Of a stretch of DNA of 64,000 bases, positions 8,150 through 15,990 are shown piece after piece. Source of the DNA: CAUZIZ01 sp965219005 (lineage in GTDB: Bacteria; Acidobacteriota; UBA6911; RPQK01; JAJDTT01); the NCBI GenBank assembly GCA_965219005.1, contig CBDCMS010000004.1, positions 1,550,001 through 1,614,000 on the forward strand. Reading direction: 5' to 3'. The position numbers and the translations under genes were made by a program. Numbering within the stretch: position 1 is the first letter of the stretch; each line of letters starts with the position of its first letter. The notes beneath the pieces were generated by a model, which worked only from the letters and a program-made list of their open reading frames with translations, had not been told where the DNA came from and searched no databases.

Positions 8150-9478
8150 TCAGCCTGCCTGAATCGTTCGCTTCGCCGGGTCGAAGGCCATCCGTTTGCC
8201 GCCCCAGTAGGCGTCGGTTGCCATGATGCAGGCGATCGAATGGCCGTAGCCTGCTTCGACCGGGCAGTAGAGAGTCTTGGAGTCTCGGCTGCGCACGGAG
8301 TTCAACCAGTTTGCCACGTGGCTTTTCTCTCCGGGAGCGTCTGGGATTGGCACCATGTCGGCTGTTTTGTCTTCTCGGTCGACGCCCTTGCCGGAGAATT
8401 GCCAGTCGACCTCGGGATTTGCGCTGGACTCGGCGGTACCAGCGGACCAGTCGGCGCTCTTGGTTGAGCCTCCAGCTTCAAAACTGCCCCGAGTCCCGTG
8501 CACCTGGGTGGCCTTTCCGTAGCCGTTGATCAGATTGGTGGAGTAGACGGTCAGGAACTTCCGGTCTCCCTTCTGGTATTCGAGCGAGACCTCGATGGTG
8601 TCTGGATTCTCTCTCCAATCCTTCCACTCGTAGATGCCGCCGTGGGTGACCGCACTGAGGGGATAGGAGACTCCGGTCAGCATGTGTGCGAGATCGATAC
8701 CGTGGGTCATCCACTGGTCGATGATGCCGCTGGAAAAGTCCTTGAAAAGGCGAAAGCAACGGAAGATTCGGGGATCGAAGGGACGATGCTTTTTGCCCAT
8801 GAGCCAGGTGTTCCAGTCCAGCTCCGATTCCTTGATCCAAGCCAGATCCTTGTCCTGCTTGGCCCAGCGGTAGGGGCTGTACCAGCTCCAGTGGAGGTCT
8901 ACCTTGGCGATGTCGCCGATGATTCCGTCGGCAATCATCTTGGCGGCCTGACGATATTTGGGATAGGCTCGCCTCTGAGTCCCGATCTGGACAATCGTGC
9001 CCGCCTTCTTGACCGCGTCCAAGGCCGTATTGACCTCTTCCAAGACGTTACCCATGGGTTTCTCGCAGTAGGCATCCTTGCCCGCTTCTGCCGCCAGTTT
9101 CAGGATCTGGGCGTGGGCGTGGTCGGGGGTGGCAATAATCAGAGCGTCCAGGTCCCGATCGTTCAGAATCTCCTCGTGGTGACGGTAGACCTTGGGGGCC
9201 TGTCCCTGATTCTCCTTGACGAATTTCTCTGCCTTATCGCGGCGATAGCTCCAAAGGTCGCAGACCGCCGTCAGGTTCGCATTGAAGTTCTTGTTGCTGC
9301 GGAAGAACTCCTTCAAGATGGAGGTCCCGCGGCCGCCTGGGCCGACAATGCCAACGTTGATCCGGTCGTTGACGTCGCGGGCTCGGATGGTTCCGGGGAA
9401 TCCGGTCAGGGCGAGACCGGCTCCCGCGCCCGCCGAGCGGGAAAGAAAAGAGCGTCTGCTGATCGAAGGTTTAGACAT
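8150..9478 (-). CDS. Tat-exported Gfo/Idh/MocA oxidoreductase
   Basis: A 442-residue glucose-fructose-oxidoreductase-like protein. The N-terminus SISRRSFLSRSAGAGAGLAL is a twin-arginine signal, so the enzyme is exported with its cofactor. The NAD(P) motif is VGIVGPGGRGTSI (about residues 42-54) and the EKP motif is CEKPMGN at 138-144. DLAHMLTGVSYP and SGIIDQWMTHGIDLAHM mark the substrate domain. The ending AFDPAKRTIQAG is usual for the large Tat subfamily found in Planctomycetota and Acidobacteriota. A strong GGGAGGATG ribosome site precedes the ATG. It lies between the two LolA-like paralogues on the same strand, which suggests one transcription unit. The sugar substrate is unknown. Confidence 0.9.
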   Translation of the reverse strand: MSKPSISRRSFLSRSAGAGAGLALTGFPGTIRARDVNDRINVGIVGPGGRGTSILKEFFRSNKNFNANLTAVCDLWSYRRDKAEKFVKENQGQAPKVYRHHEEILNDRDLDALIIATPDHAHAQILKLAAEAGKDAYCEKPMGNVLEEVNTALDAVKKAGTIVQIGTQRRAYPKYRQAAKMIADGIIGDIAKVDLHWSWYSPYRWAKQDKDLAWIKESELDWNTWLMGKKHRPFDPRIFRCFRLFKDFSSGIIDQWMTHGIDLAHMLTGVSYPLSAVTHGGIYEWKDWRENPDTIEVSLEYQKGDRKFLTVYSTNLINGYGKATQVHGTRGSFEAGGSTKSADWSAGTAESSANPEVDWQFSGKGVDREDKTADMVPIPDAPGEKSHVANWLNSVRSRDSKTLYCPVEAGYGHSIACIMATDAYWGGKRMAFDPAKRTIQAG

Positions 9479-9531
9479 GGCTGTTCATCCTCCCTGGGAA
9501 TGGACCGATATATGTGATTCGAGGATACCCT

Positions 9532-10440
9532 TCATTTGACGTTGAAGATCTTGGGATCGATCGCTCGACCGTGGGTGATGTTGTTGAATTTCATCTCCCA
9601 GTGGCCCACGAAACTCGACTGCTGCAGGCTTTGGTTAACTGTGAGCGTATAGGTATGGGGCAGTGTCAAGCCGTCCACTTCCTTGAAGTCCCCGAATCGT
9701 TCTTCCAGCGTGATCCGGCTTCGGGACTCTGGATCTGCGACTCTTGGTGCACCCGCTGACCCAACCGCCCCTCCCGCCTCTCCCGGCGGACCTCCGGGGC
9801 CCGGGATACTTTCTATCCGACGGCCCATGCCCGCCGGAACGACCAAGCGGTAACGACTGGCGATATGGCGATATGTCTCGGGCTCGAAGTAGAGGGTTAT
9901 GTTGTAGTCCACTCCCTTTCGCAGACGGTACTGGAGCTGGTGGACCTTCTTGTCATCGAACTTTTTTAGACCCTTGTAGTTGAGTTTCGAGCGTTTCCCC
10001 TTCACGTCCAGCAGGGCCCAATCGGTTCCCAGGACGCCGCCGTAAAGGCCTTCCTGCATCAGCCGGGGGAGGTTGTTCCAGAGCACGTCTCCCAGCTGAG
10101 AGCGTTGGCCTGGTGTGATGTGACGGACTTCAACCTTGTCTCCGTTGCGTATCGCCGTCTCTTCAGCGTAGGTAGAGTGACCGAACCTGAAGCTCGAGCG
10201 AAGCATGGTTCCCTCGGAGACGAAAACCGCGGGACCGGCGAGTCTTCCGCTTCCTCCTACTCGAATGTCCATGGTGCCCACACCCTGGGCGAGCCTGGTT
10301 TTACGAGCCAGATTCTCCCCGATGGCGTTTAGATGGAAGGAGACCAGCTCCTCTTTCTTGAGCTTCTTGGCCGAGGTTGCCGAGGTAAGAAAAGTGAAGG
10401 TGGCCAAAGCACAGATCGCAAGCTTGAAGGCAATCTTCAT
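9532..10440 (-). CDS. Secreted LolA-like hypothetical protein (paralogue 2)
   Basis: A 302-residue exported protein with a Sec signal (MKIAFKLAICALATFTFLTS ending ATSA). It aligns along its whole length with the gene at 7134-8030: KKEELVSFHLNAIGENLARK, GGVLGTDWALLDV, KLNYKGLKKFDDKKVHQLQY and LYFEPETYRHIASRYRLVV. A proline/glycine-rich insert near residue 225 is the main difference. The GGAG ribosome site is 8 bp before the ATG. It is separated from the Tat oxidoreductase by 53 bp, so transcription probably runs through paralogue 2, oxidoreductase and paralogue 1. Function is unknown; a LolA/LppX-type fold is only a suggestion. Confidence 0.7.
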   Translation of the reverse strand: MKIAFKLAICALATFTFLTSATSAKKLKKEELVSFHLNAIGENLARKTRLAQGVGTMDIRVGGSGRLAGPAVFVSEGTMLRSSFRFGHSTYAEETAIRNGDKVEVRHITPGQRSQLGDVLWNNLPRLMQEGLYGGVLGTDWALLDVKGKRSKLNYKGLKKFDDKKVHQLQYRLRKGVDYNITLYFEPETYRHIASRYRLVVPAGMGRRIESIPGPGGPPGEAGGAVGSAGAPRVADPESRSRITLEERFGDFKEVDGLTLPHTYTLTVNQSLQQSSFVGHWEMKFNNITHGRAIDPKIFNVK

Positions 10441-10592
10441 GAGACTATCTCCTGGTTTATGACGGGTTGCAAGGACATTATCGAGGTCCCATATCCAGGT
10501 CCCGTGTTGTTGGCATTTGCTTTCATCTTTATCCCCGGAGCGGCCTCAAGTCAAGAATATCCTGGGATTCTCGAAGGGGTGTAGCCGCAATC

Positions 10593-11171
10593 TTACTCGA
10601 GTGGCCGGTCCACAGACAGCTTCGCGGAAGGCGACACTTCAGAGGGGGGAACCTGAGGCGTTTCTGCGGCACGAGCGGTGTAGAGTACAATGGGGTGGTC
10701 ACGCATTTCATCCAGGAGCAGACCGATGAAAGCTCCAGTGAACGCCCCGGCGAGGCCATAGATTAGCGCAGCATCAGCGTTGGTAAAGGTCTCCCCCTCA
10801 CCTCCCCAGATAGCAGGGCCCAGCAGTGCTCCAGCGCCGACGCCCACCGCTCCTCCAATCAGCAGCCCATTCCATTTGCTGTCGGAGACGCCTGGATCGA
10901 GCACTCTCTTGACGTCAGGTTTTGCTACTCGCCTCTGGGTTCCGGTTTCGTCCGTAAGGGTCAAGCTCTGCGCGTCAGATTTCTCGAAGGAGCCTTTGAT
11001 ACGCTCGTCTCCGATTCTCAGGACCACCTCCACGTGGGCGCCCGGTGGCAGCGCATCGACCTTCTCCCACCGTCCCGGGATTACTCCTGCATCAGTTCGC
11101 CCCAGCGTCAGGAATGCGAGCAGGAGCAACAGCGCGGCCGTTTGCTGACGTGCGCGGAATTGACAACGCAT
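10593..11171 (-). CDS. Exported glycine-zipper hypothetical protein
   Basis: A 192-residue protein that I do not recognise as a named family. It starts with a probable signal peptide (QQTAALLLLLAFLTLGRTDA). Residues ~30-95 resemble a small beta domain (VEVVLRIGDERIKGSFEKSD). Two glycine-rich hydrophobic stretches follow, GLLIGGAVGVGAGALLGPAI and LIYGLAGAFTGAFIGLLLDE, which could pack as a glycine-zipper hairpin in a membrane. Similar architectures are common in Acidobacteriota envelope proteins. It starts 11 bp after hisG in the same direction and is probably the last gene of that unit. Confidence 0.6.
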   Translation of the reverse strand: MRCQFRARQQTAALLLLLAFLTLGRTDAGVIPGRWEKVDALPPGAHVEVVLRIGDERIKGSFEKSDAQSLTLTDETGTQRRVAKPDVKRVLDPGVSDSKWNGLLIGGAVGVGAGALLGPAIWGGEGETFTNADAALIYGLAGAFTGAFIGLLLDEMRDHPIVLYTARAAETPQVPPSEVSPSAKLSVDRPLE

Positions 11172-11182
11172 GAGGCTTCAGG

Positions 11183-12058
11183 TCACTCGATGATCTTGCT
11201 GAGCTGATACTCTACTATGCCGCGTGCACCGGCCTGCTTGAGGCGGGGAATGATGTCACGAACCACGATCTCTTCGATCACGGTGTTGACCGCGGCCCAG
11301 CCGTCGGCCGAAAGGGATGAGATGGTTGGCTTCTGCAGTGCGGGCAGGATCTCGAGGACCTTTTTCAGGCGATCCTGAGGGACATTCATCATCAGGCCCA
11401 CTTTGCCTTCGGCCGCCATTGCCCCCTGCAGCATCAGGACGATGTCCTCGACCTTCTTTCGTTTCCAGGGGTCGGCCCAGCTGTCCTCGTTGGCGATGAA
11501 CCGGGGGGTGCTCTCCAGGATGGTGTCGACGATCCTCAAATTGTTGGCGCGTAGGGAGCTCCCGGTTTCCGTAATCTCCACGATCGCATCCGCCAGCTTG
11601 GGAGGCTTGACCTCGGTGGCGCCCCATGAGAACTCGACGTGTGCTGTCACCCCATGGTCCCTCAGATAGTCGGTGGTGAGGTTTACGGCCTCGGTGGCGA
11701 TGTGCTTTCCCTCCAGGTCCCTGGCGGTCTGAATGGGTGAGTCGTTGGGCACTGCCAGGACCCAACTGGCGGGCCGACGGCTCACCTTTGAGAAAACCAA
11801 CTCCGCTACCTCGACTACTTTGGCCCGATTCTCGACGATCCAGTCGTGTCCGGTCAAACCGGCATCCATGACGCCGTCCTGGACATAGCGGGCCATCTCC
11901 TGGGCCCGAATCAGGATGCACTCGATCTCGGGGTCGTCGATCTCCGGATAGTAGGAGCGCGACCGGAACGTGATCTGGTAACCTGCCTGGCGAAACAGCT
12001 GAGCGGTTGCTTCTTGTAGGCTGCCTGCCGGGATACCCAAACGCAGAATTCTACTCAT
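11183..12058 (-). CDS. hisG: ATP phosphoribosyltransferase, long form
   Basis: A 291-residue HisG, which catalyses the first step of histidine synthesis (ATP + PRPP). The N-terminal catalytic part shows LRLGIPAGSLQEATAQLFR, ARYVQDGVMDAGLTGHDWI and the PRPP-loop phrase IVEITETGSSLRANNLRIV. The length and the C-terminal ~75 residues (EGKVGLMMNVPQDRLKKVLE through VRDIIPRLKQAGARGIVEYQ) are the ACT-like regulatory domain of the long form. So it should be a feedback-inhibited hexamer that needs no HisZ. It starts 9 bp after hisI. The rest of the his pathway is not in this window. Confidence 0.95.
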   Translation of the reverse strand: MSRILRLGIPAGSLQEATAQLFRQAGYQITFRSRSYYPEIDDPEIECILIRAQEMARYVQDGVMDAGLTGHDWIVENRAKVVEVAELVFSKVSRRPASWVLAVPNDSPIQTARDLEGKHIATEAVNLTTDYLRDHGVTAHVEFSWGATEVKPPKLADAIVEITETGSSLRANNLRIVDTILESTPRFIANEDSWADPWKRKKVEDIVLMLQGAMAAEGKVGLMMNVPQDRLKKVLEILPALQKPTISSLSADGWAAVNTVIEEIVVRDIIPRLKQAGARGIVEYQLSKIIE

Positions 12059-12067
12059 CCGATCTTC

Positions 12068-12466
12068 TCATGCCTTCTTATTGTAGACCGCCTTCGGGTC
12101 AAAAACCGGTTTTGCGATCACTCGGGACTTATTTCCCTCTATCTGTCGGAAGAAACAGCTCCGGTAGCCCTCGTGACAGGCTGCTCCCCCGATCTGTTTG
12201 ACTCGGACCAGCAGGGTGTCGGCGTCACAGTCCAGATACATGCTGCGCAGTTCCTGGACGTGACCACTTTCCTCCCCTTTCCTCCAGAGCCGATTCCGGC
12301 TCCGGGAGAAGTAGCAGACGCGGCCCGTTCTTTGGGTCTCATCGAAGGCCTCACGATTCATGTAGGCCATCATCAGCACATCACCGGTATCCTCGTCCTG
12401 AGCGATTACCGGCACAATCCCGCCCAGCTTTTCAAAATCTATCGAATAGGGTTGCGAATCGGTCAC
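12068..12466 (-). CDS. hisI: Phosphoribosyl-AMP cyclohydrolase
   Basis: A 132-residue single-domain HisI (third step of histidine synthesis). Metal-site sequences are visible: YLDCDADTLLVRVKQIGG (Mg/Zn aspartates and cysteine) and AACHEGYRSCFFR (zinc cysteines). I chose the GTG at 12466 because a GGAGAAG ribosome site sits 4 bp ahead of it; a second GTG 6 codons upstream (12484) is possible. There is no HisE fusion, so phosphoribosyl-ATP pyrophosphatase must be elsewhere. It is the first gene of a hisI-hisG unit. Confidence 0.93.
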   Translation of the reverse strand: MTDSQPYSIDFEKLGGIVPVIAQDEDTGDVLMMAYMNREAFDETQRTGRVCYFSRSRNRLWRKGEESGHVQELRSMYLDCDADTLLVRVKQIGGAACHEGYRSCFFRQIEGNKSRVIAKPVFDPKAVYNKKA

Positions 12467-12675
12467 TTTTCTTCTCCAGTTCACTAGCCAAGAAGGGCTC
12501 CCGCATTGGGGGAAGCCCCAAGTAGCGATGGCCCCAAATCATAGACAAATCCCAAGATCCGAGGCACCAAGCAGGAAACGGGAGTGTCCCTACTCATTGC
12601 TGCAACGCAATCACTGGCCAAGATCTTCGGGCGTAGGCCAGAGTAAGTCAACTCTACAACGAGTGGCTTCCAATT

Positions 12676-12692
12676 TTGGTCCTTGGGACCAA
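12676..12692. other. Isolated 7-bp hairpin in the gap upstream of hisI
   Basis: TTGGTCC and GGACCAA face each other around a 3-nt loop. No gene is seen between 12467 and 13187. The short open frames there have no family resemblance. Confidence 0.4.
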
Positions 12693-12927
12693 TATCAGGC
12701 GTTTTCAGCTTCTTGTAGGATTGGTCGAGGCGACGATACCCTTTCAGTACCTGCGGTTCCCATCCCTCGAGAACCGCCGTCTGCCAGTAGTTTTTTTGAA
12801 CTTGGATTCGAGCGATAGCTGTGCTGTGAGCTCCGAATCTCCCCTTTTGGGGCCTAGCAGAACTGCCGCAGTTGCCTGTCGCGAGTCGGGGGCCCGTATC
12901 TATCTTCGACGTCGATTCACCAGAAAA

Positions 12928-13094
12928 CCTTTTAGAAAGGGACTTCTATGGTAGGTAGAATTGATGGGTTGTTCTACCCAACATACAAGGTTGGATTACT
13001 CCTCTGTCGGCAGAGTAATCCGGTTTCTCGGGAGATCTACTGCTCTTGCTAGAAGAGCATCGTGAGATCAGCTCCCGCAGGAACTCCGTCCTGC
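12928..13094. other. Cluster of five consecutive hairpins, candidate structured RNA or operator array
   Basis: Five inverted repeats with unrelated arms stand side by side: CCTTT/AAAGG at 12928-12940, GGTAGAA/TTCTACC at 12954-12978, GGATTACTC/GAGTAATCC at 12993-13021, TGCTCTT/AAGAGCA at 13041-13059 and GCAGGA/TCCTGC at 13077-13094. All arms are perfect; loops are 3-11 nt. The cluster ends 93 bp before the start of the Cys-rich secreted gene and could be its leader. It does not fold as a tRNA, because no T-arm consensus is present. Confidence 0.5.
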
Positions 13095-13187
13095 ATGCTT
13101 GCCGGTCGAGTCGCTGTCGTGCTATGTTACCGCAACAAAAGGACCAGTATTTCAGTCAAACCGTCTGCCTAGCGGAGGTCAATAGTC

Positions 13188-13700
13188 GTGGTAAAATCTC
13201 TGATTCGAGTGCTCGCTTTCCTCTCTTTGTTCGTCTGGAGCCCGAACGTGTCAGCTCAGATGATGTGCGACATTTTTGGGCCCCCTTACTCCACTAGCAT
13301 GCCGCCTGGTTTTCTAAACATTGGCGTTACGTTTCAAACGGGGTCGAGCCAGCCCACGGACTGCGTTCTCAACACGGCAGGGCCAACAGCCAATGGGCTA
13401 GTGTGCAGCTTGGTCTTGACAGCCGCTGGGAACTACAACTGTCCCGCTGGAATGGGCAGTTGTGTTGGACTGCTCGCGATGCTTCCGACGAATATGGTGA
13501 CCGCCATGGCACACTCCTGTGAGATCATGTGTAATTGCGGATTTGGGTTTGGGGTTGAGACGTTCACCATCAGCAACGCTGATGGACTGCCCGTCGAGCT
13601 AATGGACTTCTACATCGACGATGCCGGCGACACCCAAAATCCAGAGACCACCAAGCCTCCGGCTGACACCACCGAAGACGTCACTGTATCCAGGCCCTGA
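13188..13700 (+). CDS. Secreted cysteine-rich hypothetical protein with PVEL motif
   Basis: A 170-residue protein starting at GTG, with a GGAGG site about 10 bp upstream and a signal peptide (MVKSLIRVLAFLSLFVWS, cleavage likely after VSA). The mature part has eight or more cysteines, including NCPAGMGSC and HSCEIMCNCGF, which suggests disulfide bonds outside the cytoplasm. Near the end it reads GLPVELMDFYIDDAG. This PVEL..F.I motif also ends the broken secreted protein at 30887-31738 (VPVELQTFTIE). In many exported proteins this motif comes right before a C-terminal sorting signal, yet here a hydrophilic tail follows. It is unrecognised as a family. It lies in an accessory-looking stretch and runs toward the IPTL-CTERM-like fragment. 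Confidence 0.6.
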   Translation: MVKSLIRVLAFLSLFVWSPNVSAQMMCDIFGPPYSTSMPPGFLNIGVTFQTGSSQPTDCVLNTAGPTANGLVCSLVLTAAGNYNCPAGMGSCVGLLAMLPTNMVTAMAHSCEIMCNCGFGFGVETFTISNADGLPVELMDFYIDDAGDTQNPETTKPPADTTEDVTVSRP

Positions 13701-13986
13701 CGCGCCACGTGCTGTTCGCGCCCTCTTGGTGAGCCGTGCGTATCCCGGTTCTGGGGTCCGACCCCTTCTTTCTTCTTTTCAATTGTTATGTGCCGCTTTC
13801 GTCGCACACGCGCCCTGGCCTCTCCTCGGTTTCCCTCCCTCTCCCGTTAGAGGATCTGGCCCCCCTGGATCACAGTCGATCTCCCAATCCACCTCATTTC
13901 AACTTCCTTTGGCCTGATTCCACCCTTGTCCTAGAATCGAACGAAGAACCAAATTCCTATTGATTCGAGCGGCGGGCAGCGCAATC

Positions 13987-14295
13987 ATGGGGGACGCGGG
14001 ACTCCCGGCTCCAACCTCCACCCCGACTTCAACTTCCACCCCGACTGCGCCCCCTACAATGGTAACGGTCGGCATGCCCACTGCTACATTCACGTCCACT
14101 CCCACCGCCACGGCGTCCGCTACCCCAACGGCCACTCCTACAACTACCACGGCGGTTACTCCGACCCCGACTCCAACCGGTATGCCCGTCGCTACTTCTC
14201 CTGACACCATCCCGACGCTCGACTGGCGAGGAATCGCTTTGTTGATCGGGTTGTTGCTGCTCTTTGGCGTCTTGGCACAGAAACGACTGACATAG
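13987..14295 (+). CDS. Orphan Thr/Pro-rich linker with IPTL-CTERM-like sorting tail
   Basis: About 102 residues from the ATG; the frame is open from 13918 and a TTG at 13960 is an alternative start. The first ~70 residues are almost only Thr, Pro, Ser and Ala, a typical extracellular linker. The C-terminus reads IPTLDWRGIALLIGLLLLFG followed by VLAQKRLT: an IPTL box, one hydrophobic helix and a basic end, which is the layout of IPTL-CTERM protein-sorting signals. There is no signal peptide and no functional domain in front, and the same frame carries a stop at 13915-13917. I infer either a decayed gene whose body is lost, or the 3' end of a larger gene rearranged in this strain. It ends 15 bp before the convergent GMC gene. 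Confidence 0.55.
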   Translation: MGDAGLPAPTSTPTSTSTPTAPPTMVTVGMPTATFTSTPTATASATPTATPTTTTAVTPTPTPTGMPVATSPDTIPTLDWRGIALLIGLLLLFGVLAQKRLT

Positions 14296-14310
14296 GGGCT
14301 TTATGCTTTC

Positions 14311-15990
14311 TTAGATTTCAGTCCGTCGAAAGCGCTCGATCAGGTGATCGCAGGATCTGGCAGTCAAGGCCATCATCGTCAAAGTGGGATTCTGACAGCC
14401 AGAGCTAACGAAACCCGCTCCGTCCATCACGAAGAGATTTCCGATGTCGTGGGTCTGGTTGTAGGAATCTAGAACGGACTTCTTTGGATCCTTGCCCATG
14501 CGTGCGGTCCCGACTTCGTGAATGGCCATCCCGGGCATCGCCAGTTGCGAGTTCATGACAATGTTGCGTGCCCCCGTGGCGTCCAGCATTTCAGCAGCGG
14601 CTGCTGCGGCATCTTCCATCATGGCGTGCTCGTTGGGGCCATGGGTCATCTGGACTCTGAGGGAGGGAATGCCCCAGGCGTCCTTTTTCACGGGATCGAG
14701 TTCGCAGTAGTTGTCCCAGCGGGCCAGGGACTCCCCAAAGCCTCCGAGTCGGATGCCGTAGAGTCCGGATTTTACGGCTTCTTTGTACGAGCGCCCAAAG
14801 CCTTCGGCACCAAAGTTGAACCTGGGAGCGCTTCCACCCTGGAATCCGTACCCTCGAATGAAACGCGGATGCCGGTTGCCACCCTTCAGATTTCGGAATC
14901 TGATGATGTAGATGCCGTTGGGCCTCCGCGGATCGTTTGCCGACGCCTTGTAGTCGAAATCGCTCATTTCACCGGAGGCTCCGGCACCCACGACGTGATC
15001 CATCAGATATCTGCCCAACACGCCATTGGAGTTGGCCAACCCGTTCGGGTAATCGCTGGTGGCGGAATTGAAAAGAATTCGAGTGGATTCCAGGGCCTGG
15101 GCGCACAGGATGACGCTACGAGCCCTGACTTCATAGGTCTTGCGGCTATGGCGGTCGATGTAGGTGACGCCTCGAGCCTGGTTGGCATCCGCATCCATTT
15201 CGACCTGGCTGACGATGGCATTGGTGATGAGGTCGCAGTTGCCACTGGCCAACGCATCCTTGAGCGTCGTTGCCGGACTATTGAAGTAGGAGGCGGTGAC
15301 GCATCCTCGCTCGCAGGGGCCGCAGTAGTGACAGGGGGCACGTCCGTTGTGAGCCTGGGTCAGGATCGCTGTTCTTCCGATCGTAACGGTTCGGCCCAAC
15401 TTCTCTCCGACCCGCTTTCGAAGAAGCTTTTCTCCACAGGTCATGGCCATGGGAGGCAGAAACCGGCCATCCGGCAGCGCCGGGTTACCTTCCTTCCTGC
15501 CGCTGATGCCAACGTACCTCTCGACCTCGTCGTAGTAGGGAGCGATGTCTGCATAAGAGAGAGGCCAATCATCCCCGTACCCATCATGACTCGCGGCTTT
15601 GAAATCCAGGTCGCTGAGACGATAGCTCTGCCTTCCCCACACCATGCTGCGGCCGCCCACGACGCGAAGTCTCTGCCACGTGAAGGGCTTGTCTTCGGGT
15701 GTGGTGTAGGGATTCTCTAGATCGTTGACGAACCAGTCGTAGTTGTATTCGGTGCAGGCATAACAGGCCTTTTGGATGGGTCGTGTGCGAACCAACTCGG
15801 GGGAAAAGTTTCGGTACGAGAGCTGGTAGGCAGGCATGTGCTCGGTGAACTCACTGGGGGACACTTTGCGTCCTGCTTCCAGGACCGCTACTTTGAGGCC
15901 CGCCTCTGAGAGTTTCTTGGCTGCCCACCCGCCATTGGCTCCTGAACCAACGACGATAGCATCGTAAACCGTCTTTGTCTGAGCGCTCAC
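14311..15990 (-). CDS. GMC-family FAD dehydrogenase, large subunit
   Basis: A 559-residue flavoprotein. The FAD dinucleotide-binding motif VVGSGANGGWAAKKLSEAG begins at about residue 13. The cysteine cluster APCHYCGPCERGCVTASYF near residue 220 resembles the iron-sulfur cysteine cluster of FAD-dependent sugar dehydrogenases. The C-terminal HEVGTARMGKDPKKSVLD and SGCQNPTLTMMALTARSCDH carry the GMC catalytic histidine and asparagine region. It overlaps the subunit-3 gene by 4 bp (ATGA), so the two are translationally coupled and probably form one periplasmic sugar or polyol dehydrogenase. The substrate is not decidable. No signal peptide is present; co-export with the partner subunit is the usual explanation. 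Confidence 0.9.
   Translation of the reverse strand: MSAQTKTVYDAIVVGSGANGGWAAKKLSEAGLKVAVLEAGRKVSPSEFTEHMPAYQLSYRNFSPELVRTRPIQKACYACTEYNYDWFVNDLENPYTTPEDKPFTWQRLRVVGGRSMVWGRQSYRLSDLDFKAASHDGYGDDWPLSYADIAPYYDEVERYVGISGRKEGNPALPDGRFLPPMAMTCGEKLLRKRVGEKLGRTVTIGRTAILTQAHNGRAPCHYCGPCERGCVTASYFNSPATTLKDALASGNCDLITNAIVSQVEMDADANQARGVTYIDRHSRKTYEVRARSVILCAQALESTRILFNSATSDYPNGLANSNGVLGRYLMDHVVGAGASGEMSDFDYKASANDPRRPNGIYIIRFRNLKGGNRHPRFIRGYGFQGGSAPRFNFGAEGFGRSYKEAVKSGLYGIRLGGFGESLARWDNYCELDPVKKDAWGIPSLRVQMTHGPNEHAMMEDAAAAAAEMLDATGARNIVMNSQLAMPGMAIHEVGTARMGKDPKKSVLDSYNQTHDIGNLFVMDGAGFVSSGCQNPTLTMMALTARSCDHLIERFRRTEI

Noticed and set aside
12528..12954. Two open frames of 92-96 codons in the hisI-upstream gap
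   Set aside because: Overlapping frames with no start site support or family resemblance; sequence is better explained by hairpin-rich non-coding DNA.
13621..13917. 98-codon frame between the Cys-rich gene and the IPTL-like tail
   Set aside because: It starts inside the Cys-rich gene in another frame and reads as random Pro/Arg/Ser sequence; a direct fusion to the tail is blocked by the stop at 13915.
14518..15720. 400-codon open frame antisense to the GMC dehydrogenase
   Set aside because: It is the mirror of a strongly recognised gene in a GC-rich codon frame and has no family similarity or ribosome site.
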